Shown piece after piece: positions 24,873 to 33,010 of a stretch of 64,000 bases of DNA (position 1 is its first letter; each line of letters opens with the position of its first letter). A program made the position numbers and the translations under genes. The notes below the pieces were generated by a model, which saw only the letters and a program-made list of their open reading frames with translations, made no database searches and was not told the origin of the DNA. The DNA is from Blautia hominis (GTDB lineage: Bacteria; Bacillota; Clostridia; Lachnospirales; Lachnospiraceae), in NCBI GenBank assembly GCA_002270465.1, contig NQOF01000001.1, positions 746,501 to 810,500 of the forward strand. Reading direction: 5' to 3'.

Positions 24873-27143
24873 TTAATGGCATTTACTCCACCCACAGCTC
24901 TTACAGATATTGCAGCCCTCCTCAAAGACGAGGGGTTCGCCGCACTCCGGGCAGTACATTCTCTCTGTCTCCGCTTCGGTCACAGCTTTGGCTTTTGGGG
25001 CCTTCTTGTGTGAATGGCTGCCTTCCTCTTTTTTCCTCTGGGCAAGTTCTGCCTGCATTTCATTATACATATCCATCAAGGCATTTCCCACCGCCATGGG
25101 ACAGCACGCTCCTTTGCTGGTATCCTTTCTGGTCACCCGGCGCGCTGTGTAGGAGGGGCAGGAACCGCTGGAATTGAGCTGGTCCACAATGGTCTCAATA
25201 TCAATCCCGCCTCTGGCACTGATGGAGATCATTCTGGAAAGCCCAACCATGAAGTTGTTGCAGCCTCCTGTGGAGCCTTTGCTCAGATAAGTTTCCAAAA
25301 GCGCGCCTGTATGGGGGTCAAACAGCGCGATGCAGTGAAGGCTTCCGCATCCGGTAATGAGTTTACGCTTTTTGCCCACCACGTCGTCTGTGACCAGGAT
25401 GATATCGCCTCTCTTCAGCCCTTCTCCCGCAGCCACTTTCTTGGTCTCCTTCGTGTTCAGGATCCCGGTCCGCCTGCAGCCGTCACGGAAGATGGTGATT
25501 CCTTTTAATCCGCTCTCATAGGCGTAAAGATACAGGCTCTCCGTCTCCTCCACAGTAAAGCTGCCCGGCACATTCACCGTGGAGCTTATGGACGCGTCAA
25601 TATGCTTTTGCCATACAGACTGCATATCAATCCTCTGACGGTAATCCAGTGTCATGGCTGTGACAAAATATTCCGGCAGGGATTTGTCATCCTTTATTTC
25701 AAACTGCTTCATATAGTTTTCCACAATCTTAGTGTACACCTTGTAATAGACATCCGTTCCGTGCAGGGATTCTGTTTTCCGCTCATAATAATTGGCATAC
25801 ACAGGCTCAATCCCCCCGGAAATCCCCAGCATGGTGGACAGAGTTCCCGTTGGGGCTATGGTCAGAAGCTGTGAATTACGCAGGCCGTATTTGCTCACAA
25901 GGCCTCTTGTCTTCTCTGTGGTGTTCGCCGTAAAATACGGTGTCTCCATGATCTCGTCCACACAGCAGGCCGGAAAAGCGCCCTTGTCCCTGGCAAGCTT
26001 CGCGGAGGCTGCAATGGCTGCATCTGCCATGGCAAATCCAATCTTGTCACACATCTCCACAGCTTCAGCCTCCCCATAGGTGATACCCAGCTTAATAAGC
26101 GCATCCGCAAGCCCCATGATACCAAGCCCAATCTGGCGCCATTTTTCCACGCTCTTTCTCTGCTCGTCCAAAGGATGCAGGGGCAGACCTTCTTCCAGAA
26201 CCTCATTCAGCGCATTTACAGATGCCTGGACACAATTCTTAAAGCTGTCAAAATCAAAGAAGGCTGTGTCTGTAAACGCATTCTCAACAAATTCCGCCAG
26301 ATTCACACTTCCCAACAGACAGCTTCCCCCTGCCGGGAGCGGTTCCTCGGCACATGGATTTACACCGGCATAGACAAAATCCTCCGTATTACTTAACAGA
26401 TTCCAGCCTGTGATGCGGTCCCAGAACAGCGCACCCGGCTCTGCATAATCCCAGTTCGTCTCCGCGATCCTTCTGAACAGCTCCCTGGCATTTACAGTCT
26501 TCTCGATCACTTCCCCCGTCACTTCCCTGGTGTAGTGCAGAAGATAATCCTTATTTTCCTTTACCGCTTCCATAAAATCCTCATGGATACGGATGGAGAT
26601 ATTTGCCTTTGTCACTTTGTCCAGGTCTGTCTTCAGGTCAATGAACTCCTGTACATCCGGGTGGGAACAGTCAATGGAGATCATCAGCGCCCCGCGCCTT
26701 CCGTTCTGCCCGATCAGAGAAGTGACCAAAGAATACAGCTCCATAAAAGACACAGAGCCGCTGGTCTCCTTGGCCGCATTGTTGATCTTTGCTCCCCTGG
26801 GACTTAACTTTGATATATCAATGCCGCATCCGCCGCCATAACTGTAGGTGCGCGCCAGTTTTTTTGCACAGTCAAAAATACTTTCTATCTCATCCTCAGG
26901 GGGTGCAATAACATAACAGTTAGAGTATGTCACTTTTCTGTTCTGTTTTTGAAGACCTCTGTTTGAGAGAATCCTTCCGCCAAACAGGAATTTCTTCTGT
27001 CTGATATACGCTCCAATCTCTTCATTTCCCCCGCTGATTCTTGTAAGCCAGGCCTCGAAATCCTCGTTTTCACAGCAGTATTTCTTTGCCCAGATATCCA
27101 TTCCAAGCTGGTTCTCCTCACCTAGCCACTCTTCTATTGTCAT
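24873..27143 (-). CDS. nrdJ: Adenosylcobalamin-dependent ribonucleotide reductase (class II)
   Basis: 756 aa, reduces ribonucleotides to deoxyribonucleotides using adenosylcobalamin, in anaerobic or aerobic conditions. Active-site marks are C76 in SNCYVIAPP and the radical-site triad N262, C264, E266 in NPCAEEPLP. A GTLSTMLGISGGIEP segment and a C-terminal zinc-ribbon tail with CPECG and CKSCGWSKC follow; the tail is typical of NrdJ and thought to shuttle electrons. A clear promoter lies at 27181-27209. No cobalamin riboswitch is visible in the 157-bp upstream gap. Confidence 0.94.
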   Translation of the reverse strand: MTIEEWLGEENQLGMDIWAKKYCCENEDFEAWLTRISGGNEEIGAYIRQKKFLFGGRILSNRGLQKQNRKVTYSNCYVIAPPEDEIESIFDCAKKLARTYSYGGGCGIDISKLSPRGAKINNAAKETSGSVSFMELYSLVTSLIGQNGRRGALMISIDCSHPDVQEFIDLKTDLDKVTKANISIRIHEDFMEAVKENKDYLLHYTREVTGEVIEKTVNARELFRRIAETNWDYAEPGALFWDRITGWNLLSNTEDFVYAGVNPCAEEPLPAGGSCLLGSVNLAEFVENAFTDTAFFDFDSFKNCVQASVNALNEVLEEGLPLHPLDEQRKSVEKWRQIGLGIMGLADALIKLGITYGEAEAVEMCDKIGFAMADAAIAASAKLARDKGAFPACCVDEIMETPYFTANTTEKTRGLVSKYGLRNSQLLTIAPTGTLSTMLGISGGIEPVYANYYERKTESLHGTDVYYKVYTKIVENYMKQFEIKDDKSLPEYFVTAMTLDYRQRIDMQSVWQKHIDASISSTVNVPGSFTVEETESLYLYAYESGLKGITIFRDGCRRTGILNTKETKKVAAGEGLKRGDIILVTDDVVGKKRKLITGCGSLHCIALFDPHTGALLETYLSKGSTGGCNNFMVGLSRMISISARGGIDIETIVDQLNSSGSCPSYTARRVTRKDTSKGACCPMAVGNALMDMYNEMQAELAQRKKEEGSHSHKKAPKAKAVTEAETERMYCPECGEPLVFEEGCNICKSCGWSKCH

Positions 27144-27180
27144 AACATCGCTCCTTATCCAGATTTAGTCAACGATTTTT

Positions 27181-27209
27181 ATATTACCACAATATATAGG
27201 GCAAATCAA
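27181..27209 (-). promoter_or_regulatory. Promoter of nrdJ
   Basis: On the minus strand TTGATT (27209-27204), 17-base spacer, TAATAT (27186-27181), about 40 bases before the start codon. Confidence 0.65.
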
Positions 27210-27247
27210 GGTTTGAACCATAAGTTTTACACGGTTGTCTTTAAATT

Positions 27248-27276
27248 TTGGTACATAACTCCTTTTGCTCTAATAT
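27248..27276 (+). promoter_or_regulatory. Promoter of the VWA-domain gene
   Basis: TTGGTA (27248-27253), 17-base spacer, TAATAT (27271-27276). The short leader carries GGAGG before ATG 27301. Confidence 0.55.
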
Positions 27277-27300
27277 ACTAAATTGATTGGAGGTATTGCT

Positions 27301-29787
27301 ATGTCTGAAAACAAAATTCCCTGTCCCTTCCAGGGGCCGGGACAACAAAACCCTGAATTTATAGGCGGATATGACATGATCCGTCCTACCGATGATCCCC
27401 GGGAATCCGATTACTGGATCTCCTCCGGAGAAACTGTCGTATACGATGCAGGCGAAAATGTGGGTTCCGGTGGAAATCTGCACTTTTCTGACCGGCTTCG
27501 CATTTCAAAAGGTGCCGTGGGCGGCTGTACCGGCACGGTCACCCTTGATATAGAGGGAAACCCGCTGATGTATTCTTACTATCCGCCTCACTCCCTGGAT
27601 ATTATATTTGTGCTGGACGTGACAGCCAGCATGATGTCAGGGGGGAGCCGGAAAATGGCACTTGCCAAAAGAGCGCTGATACAGACCATAGAAATGCTCT
27701 GGCAAAAAAACAGGGAAACGGTGATCACTATCATCCCCTTCGCCCGGGATGCCTACATTCCCCAACCGGAGGGCGGCCTTTCCTATAATTATCTGGGCAC
27801 CTTGTTCACCTGGAGACGCTCCACTACCGGCGGCAACATGATCGGACAGATTCTGGGCTACCGGAACGGCAGCTATGTGTCTGCCACAGATATCCCGGCT
27901 TACATGCAGAGTTCTGGACCGATCGCTGCCAGTGCGGAACTGAGCCTTTATAATTATTACAATTATTATAAGATCCGGTATTCTGATATTTATAATGCTG
28001 ACGGCAGCCCAAAACCGGACACCGTTCTGGAGGATTATCTGGCCTCCGTATATGCGCAGGACCCTCAGGCTTATACCGGGAATTTTATAGAAGCCGTGGC
28101 AGACAATAGAGAACTGACCCCGGCCCAGCTCCCCTACAGCATGCATGACAATGGGTACCAAAACAATACGATCCTGGATAACCTGATCTGGGCAATCCCA
28201 TACGGCGAGGATACCAACACGGAGGCAGGGCTTATGGAGGCCTACAACTTTTTTAAGACACCGGGCTTTGCCCAGTCGGAGGATATTCTGAGAAGGGCTG
28301 TGATCCTCATAACGGACGGCCAGGCCAACCGTTCCGTAAACCCTGCATATTCCCAAATCTACGCACAGCCTGACAGCGTGGACAGCCACTTTTTCCCTGA
28401 CATTCCCGGCGGCCCCTGGAGATACTTTATGTATCTGCAGCAGACACTGCCGAATCTGATCTCTGAGATTGGAAACCGTTCCGCCACTTACGATGAATTG
28501 ATACTTGCCCTTCAGCGCGCCTGGCAGATATCGGAAAAACTCAAGGACTCAAAAGACGGCAATGCATCCGTATTCGTACTGGGTATAGAAATCGGCGCAC
28601 AGACCCCCGGTCCGTATACAAAGGAGGACGTTCTGGATATCATGCGCACCATTGCCACCACAGGCTCCTATCTGCATGAGGCAGCGGAGAACGGTTCCGA
28701 AAATCCCATCATTGAGGAGCTGGAGCGTCTTGTTAAAAATCTTCTGGTCCTGACCGGAAGCCTTCGCGTCACGATCACGGATACCATCAATACCGCTCTT
28801 TTTGACTATGTCCCGGGTTCGCTCCGCATCAGCGGCACACAGGACGGCATAAAGCTGAAATCCAAAAGTGCCCCTGACATTACAGACCCCTCAGCCCCGG
28901 ATTATACCGTATATCAAAAACCGGCGCTTCTGCCGGATGTCAGCGATGGAAATGTGGCAGGCGGTGTCATCACTGTTGACCTGGGGGCAGTGCCCTTCCC
29001 CATTGCATCCTCTGACAGCCAGGCCAAAGTACGCTTAATGTATGAGATAAAAGGCAAAGGTTCCGCGTACGGAACCCATCTGCATACAGACAATGACGGG
29101 GAAACCTATGCTTCCTATTCAGAGCCCAGCCATCTCACAGCGGACAACAGTGACCTTACCTACAGCGATCCGCCCCACAGCCTCTATTTCCAGACCCCTG
29201 TTGTATCCTGCTGCCCTGCCTATACAGTGGAAAAATTCGTGGGCATTTCCCCGGAAAATACCAAATATAAATCTCTGAAGATCCCTGCCTGCCAAACAGC
29301 TTTCTATCGCGTTGCAGTGGGAAACCACACAGATTCCGAGGCCGCCTTCCCTCTGCTCTACGAGGCGGCAGGCGCGGCCACTTTGGAAGAAGCCATACAC
29401 AGCACAGACCGGCGGATTCTGGCAGAAAACCTGACCGTCCCTGCCAACAGCGTCCGAGAATTTACTTTCCAGTATAAAACAGACTGCTGTGACCACATCA
29501 TTCCTGATTTTGCCGTTCTGGAAACCCCAAGCGGTCTTCTCTATGACAATGCATCCATTGAAGTACAAGACGGTTTTGCAAGTTATGTGATCCAGTACCT
29601 GGACCGCCGTACGGGCAGACGCATCTGCCCTGACAAATTGGTGGAAAATGTCAGTGCCTGCACAAAGATCCCTGTATGCCGGTGCGTCCGGCGTATCCCC
29701 TGCTGGAGATATGTGGGTGCCTCTGCCTGCTGCCTTGATCTATGCAAAGGCGACAATGTTTTGAAACTATACTATGTACACAGATAG
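27301..29787 (+). CDS. Large VWA-domain protein with cysteine-rich C-terminus, no visible export signal
   Basis: 828 aa, start ATG 27301 after GGAGG. Residues about 100-450 form a von Willebrand A domain with the metal site D106-x-T108-x-S110 and a later ILITDGQANRS. The next section (LRVTITDTINTALFDYVPGSLRISG onward, from about 485) resembles the isopeptide/DUF11-like beta domains of Gram-positive surface proteins. The end has a MucBP-like segment (YVIQYLDRRTGRRICPDKL) and a cluster of cysteines over the last 60 residues. No signal peptide, membrane anchor or LPxTG motif is seen, unusual for this architecture. A spore-coat or intracellular assembly role is possible. It is a single-gene unit with its own promoter and a terminator. 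Confidence 0.75.
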   Translation: MSENKIPCPFQGPGQQNPEFIGGYDMIRPTDDPRESDYWISSGETVVYDAGENVGSGGNLHFSDRLRISKGAVGGCTGTVTLDIEGNPLMYSYYPPHSLDIIFVLDVTASMMSGGSRKMALAKRALIQTIEMLWQKNRETVITIIPFARDAYIPQPEGGLSYNYLGTLFTWRRSTTGGNMIGQILGYRNGSYVSATDIPAYMQSSGPIAASAELSLYNYYNYYKIRYSDIYNADGSPKPDTVLEDYLASVYAQDPQAYTGNFIEAVADNRELTPAQLPYSMHDNGYQNNTILDNLIWAIPYGEDTNTEAGLMEAYNFFKTPGFAQSEDILRRAVILITDGQANRSVNPAYSQIYAQPDSVDSHFFPDIPGGPWRYFMYLQQTLPNLISEIGNRSATYDELILALQRAWQISEKLKDSKDGNASVFVLGIEIGAQTPGPYTKEDVLDIMRTIATTGSYLHEAAENGSENPIIEELERLVKNLLVLTGSLRVTITDTINTALFDYVPGSLRISGTQDGIKLKSKSAPDITDPSAPDYTVYQKPALLPDVSDGNVAGGVITVDLGAVPFPIASSDSQAKVRLMYEIKGKGSAYGTHLHTDNDGETYASYSEPSHLTADNSDLTYSDPPHSLYFQTPVVSCCPAYTVEKFVGISPENTKYKSLKIPACQTAFYRVAVGNHTDSEAAFPLLYEAAGAATLEEAIHSTDRRILAENLTVPANSVREFTFQYKTDCCDHIIPDFAVLETPSGLLYDNASIEVQDGFASYVIQYLDRRTGRRICPDKLVENVSACTKIPVCRCVRRIPCWRYVGASACCLDLCKGDNVLKLYYVHR

Positions 29788-29793
29788 ACGAAA

Positions 29794-29831
29794 AGGACTG
29801 CGCATAAACCTTTCCGTTTATGCGCAGTCCT
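29794..29831. terminator. Strong terminator between the VWA and AraC genes
   Basis: A perfect 16-bp stem (29794-29809 with 29816-29831) and 6-base loop. On the minus strand it is followed by TTTTCG. The plus-strand tail GTCTTCTG is weak, so it works best for the AraC operon and may partly serve both. Confidence 0.85.
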
Positions 29832-29840
29832 GTCTTCTGC

Positions 29841-30731
29841 TTATTCCACACGATCATCCTGTGCCGTTGGAAAGGTGGCGGCGGATGCCCTGTAATTTTT
29901 CGGGCTGATCCCGTATCTCTGCTTAAATATTTTGGAAAATGTCAGGGGATTTTCATATCCCACCTCCGCCGCGATCTGATTCACGGGAAACTCTGTGTTC
30001 TTCAGCATAGCCACCGCTTTCTCCATGCGCAGGTTTACAAGGAACTGCTGAGGGGAACAGCCCAGCATTTTCTTAAAACTCTTTGCCAGATAGCTTCTGT
30101 TGATGCCTATCTGGTCCGCCAACTCATTTACCCTGACTTTCTTGTTGTAATTCTCCACCAGAAACCCCTTTGCGTAGCTGACGTACGCCCCCATGGAATA
30201 GGGATATGTGTCCGGAGTTTTGTGGAGCGTCTGGTACTCCTGGATCAGTTCAGACAAAAACCACTGCATCATGCTGTTTCTTCTCAGTTCATTGACCAGG
30301 GTAAGCTGCGGTATTTCCAGCATCTTTCGGATGATCTCATGAAGGTGTTTTGTGCATGTCACCTGTCTGACTAACCTCTGCTGTCCAAATCCTGCCTGTG
30401 TGAGACATTCATAGGCTTTCAGACCGGAGAAGCCTATCCACATGTAAACCCATGGCTCCTCCCTGTCTGCCCTGTAGCTGCCTTTTATGTATGGCGGTAT
30501 CAAAAACGCGTCATTTGCCCCAAGCTGAAAGGTCTGGTCCCCGATCTCCAGTGTCCCCTTCCCTTTCAGGATAATGTGGATCAGATAAATGGAGCGTTTT
30601 GGGGGACTGTGGTGATAACCCGGCCTGCACTCCTCAATGCCGCAGTAATTCAGTGCCAGCTCCACGGAATCCTGGCTTTCATTATCCAAAAAAGCTTTAA
30701 ACCTTAAATTCGTCCCCGGATCATGCTCCAT
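29841..30731 (-). CDS. AraC family transcriptional regulator
   Basis: 296 aa. N-terminal cupin-type sensing domain (GKGTLEIGDQTFQLGANDAFLIPP at about 57-80) and C-terminal double helix-turn-helix (RVNELADQIGINRSYLAKSFKKML, then NPLTFSKIFKQRYGISPKNYR). It starts 8 bp after the esterase stop codon and so is the third gene of the SBP-esterase-AraC operon. It probably regulates carbohydrate use in response to a sugar ligand. Confidence 0.88.
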   Translation of the reverse strand: MEHDPGTNLRFKAFLDNESQDSVELALNYCGIEECRPGYHHSPPKRSIYLIHIILKGKGTLEIGDQTFQLGANDAFLIPPYIKGSYRADREEPWVYMWIGFSGLKAYECLTQAGFGQQRLVRQVTCTKHLHEIIRKMLEIPQLTLVNELRRNSMMQWFLSELIQEYQTLHKTPDTYPYSMGAYVSYAKGFLVENYNKKVRVNELADQIGINRSYLAKSFKKMLGCSPQQFLVNLRMEKAVAMLKNTEFPVNQIAAEVGYENPLTFSKIFKQRYGISPKNYRASAATFPTAQDDRVE

Positions 30732-30739
30732 AATTCCTC

Positions 30740-31531
30740 CTATCTGTCAAGCCACCATTGCAGTACATCCTGAATCTGCATGTCCCAGCAGTCCCAGGTA
30801 TGGTTCCCCTCCGACTCCCTGGCGGTCACCTCAATTCCCAGATCTCTCATGTGCGCCCAGGTATGCAGATTGTCCTCATAGAGAAAATCCTGCCTGCCGC
30901 ACCACGCATAGAGCCTTGGCATGGGGCTGCCGGATGCTTTTCTTCTGCCTGCCAGTTCCCACAGGTCATTGGAGGAACCTTTCACAGACTCCCGGCTTCC
31001 GAAGATCCCATTCCAGAACTCCTGCTCCCTGGGATTTTCCTTCCTGTGTCTTTCCAGGCTGGCCGCAATATCCAAAGCACCGGACAGAGCTGCTGCCGCT
31101 CCAAAATTCTCATTGCCCTCAAGAGCTGCTTTCCACGCCCCATAACCGCCCATGGACACACCTGCTGCCAGGATGTCTTCTTTTCTGTCAGAGATATTAG
31201 GGAAAAATTCCCGGCAGATGCCGGGAAGCTCTCTGCATATAAAAGTCTGGTACCGCATTCCGTACTTTGTATCCGTATACCAGCCCAACTGTACTTCGGG
31301 CATGATAACGGCAACTCCCAGTTCACTGACATAGCGCTCTATGGAAGTCCGCCTGCACCATGTGGTATGATCATCGGTCATACCGTGCAGCAGGAAAACG
31401 GCGGGGTATTTCCCATCCTTCACTGCACCTGTCATGCCAATCTGCCTGCTGGTCCTCTGCGGCAGGATCACGGACATCTTTGTGCACATTCCCAGCACCT
31501 CGGAAAAAAAATCAACTTGAAGCAAAGCCAT
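30740..31531 (-). CDS. Alpha/beta-hydrolase esterase (EstA/esterase D-like)
   Basis: 263 aa serine esterase. The nucleophile is S126 in GVSMGG; a likely acid is in CGRQDFLY and the histidine in GNHTWDCW near the C-terminus. The oxyanion segment LLHGMTDDHTTW is at about 48-58. No signal peptide, so it is cytoplasmic. It follows the solute-binding lipoprotein by 21 bp and precedes AraC by 8 bp. That context fits removal of acyl groups from an imported oligosaccharide, but this is inferred. Confidence 0.85.
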   Translation of the reverse strand: MALLQVDFFSEVLGMCTKMSVILPQRTSRQIGMTGAVKDGKYPAVFLLHGMTDDHTTWCRRTSIERYVSELGVAVIMPEVQLGWYTDTKYGMRYQTFICRELPGICREFFPNISDRKEDILAAGVSMGGYGAWKAALEGNENFGAAAALSGALDIAASLERHRKENPREQEFWNGIFGSRESVKGSSNDLWELAGRRKASGSPMPRLYAWCGRQDFLYEDNLHTWAHMRDLGIEVTARESEGNHTWDCWDMQIQDVLQWWLDR

Positions 31532-31552
31532 GCCTCTTACCTCTTTCTATAC

Positions 31553-32848
31553 TTATTCTTCTGCCAGGGACTCATTCATAAATCCCGCGATCTCCCTGCA
31601 GGCATCTGCCATGGTTTTGTCTCCTGCGTAAACTTCCTTTAAGATCTCATTTGCCTTGTTCTCCCAGGCTACTGTAGTCTTGGAGTATGGACGGATGACC
31701 ATATCATCCATCATATGCAGATAAGCCTCCAGATTAAAATCAGCAGAGTTTGCCCATGCATCTGAGGTTCCTTTATAGGCGGACATGGTGACTCCAAGCT
31801 CTGCCTGTTTGATCTGGGCTTCTTTTGATCCCAGGTACTCGATCAGTTTCCAGGCATCCTCTGTGTTTTCTCCGTTTGCGGCGGCTGCCCAGCCCAGTCC
31901 GTTATAGATGGACACTCTTTTTCCGGTCTCCGCATCCATGGGAAGTTCCACACAGTCGCAATTTTCGGCTGTATATTCATTGTCCTTGAAATAAGCAAGC
32001 ATCCAGGAACCCTGGAAGGTCATGGCAATTTTACCGGATTGGAACAATACGTCCTCCCCATTTTCCGACATGGTTTCCAGAGATGGCATGACACCTGCCT
32101 GGATCCAGCTCTCCAGCATCTCCATAGCCTCAATGGTCTTTGGGTCATCCCAGCCTGATTTCTTCTTATCCTCAGAGATAATATAGCCGTCATTGTCATA
32201 GATCATATTGTAATAGCCTGCCTGATTGTTGTCATTTCGCATGGCAAGGCCGTATTGGCTGCCGTCCTCTTTTGTGAGCTTTTTCGCTGCTTCAAACACA
32301 TCATCCCAGGTCCACTCAGCCGTGGGATACTCCACCCCTGCCTCATCAAACATTTTCTTATTATACCACAGGGCAATGGTATCCACATCCTTTGGCACTG
32401 CGTACTGCTTATCATCATTGTTATATAATTCTACAATATCCTCCGGGTAGTTGGCAAGGTCAATCTTGTCGCTGCCTTCTATCTTGTCTGTCAGATCCAG
32501 AAGCAGCCCATTGGTCATATACCGTTCCGCCTCATTGGAGTGCATCCAGAACACATCCGGGAGTGTGCCTCCCCTGGCTCCTGCATCCAGCATGGTCCAG
32601 TATTCATCCCATTTAACTACGCCTGTCTCCGCCTTGATCCCCGTCTCTTTCGTAAAATCATCCAAGATCTTCTGAAGGCCTTTTGCCTGATTGTCATCCC
32701 ATGTCATGACTGACAGCACTTTGTCACTTTTTTCCTCTGCTTTGCCGCTGCTCTCTTTCTTCTGACTGTCAGCATCCTGCCCACAGGCCGCCAGTGCTGC
32801 CGCTGCAGCCGCTGCCAGTAAAACCGCACTTATTCTTTTTAACCTCAT
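31553..32848 (-). CDS. ABC transporter sugar-binding lipoprotein
   Basis: 431 aa extracellular solute-binding protein of the carbohydrate uptake (family 1) type. The signal peptide ends in lipobox LAAC with lipidated C22, followed by a charged serine-rich linker. It captures a sugar or oligosaccharide outside the membrane. No permease or ATPase gene of a sugar importer is adjacent; the ABC pair at 33011-36075 is of the FtsX type and does not fit. It must share a membrane complex encoded elsewhere or act as a sensor for the AraC regulator in the same operon. Confidence 0.9.
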   Translation of the reverse strand: MRLKRISAVLLAAAAAAALAACGQDADSQKKESSGKAEEKSDKVLSVMTWDDNQAKGLQKILDDFTKETGIKAETGVVKWDEYWTMLDAGARGGTLPDVFWMHSNEAERYMTNGLLLDLTDKIEGSDKIDLANYPEDIVELYNNDDKQYAVPKDVDTIALWYNKKMFDEAGVEYPTAEWTWDDVFEAAKKLTKEDGSQYGLAMRNDNNQAGYYNMIYDNDGYIISEDKKKSGWDDPKTIEAMEMLESWIQAGVMPSLETMSENGEDVLFQSGKIAMTFQGSWMLAYFKDNEYTAENCDCVELPMDAETGKRVSIYNGLGWAAAANGENTEDAWKLIEYLGSKEAQIKQAELGVTMSAYKGTSDAWANSADFNLEAYLHMMDDMVIRPYSKTTVAWENKANEILKEVYAGDKTMADACREIAGFMNESLAEE

Positions 32849-33010
32849 ACCTTATCTCCTTTATTTGCTATGGACTTACAGGCGGCGTTCCGGAACCCTC
32901 TGTTTGTTACTATTATAAGAAATCCCAGGCGGCGATAAAATAGAGTAATGTATGAGGCTCATAACCTAATGTGTCATTTTCTTTTCATTTATCTATGTCA
33001 AAGCGGTACT

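Noticed and set aside
27144-27300. Cobalamin riboswitch upstream of the B12-dependent reductase
   Set aside because: The 157-bp gap holds two ordinary divergent promoters. It is too short and has no B12-box-like sequence or extended fold.
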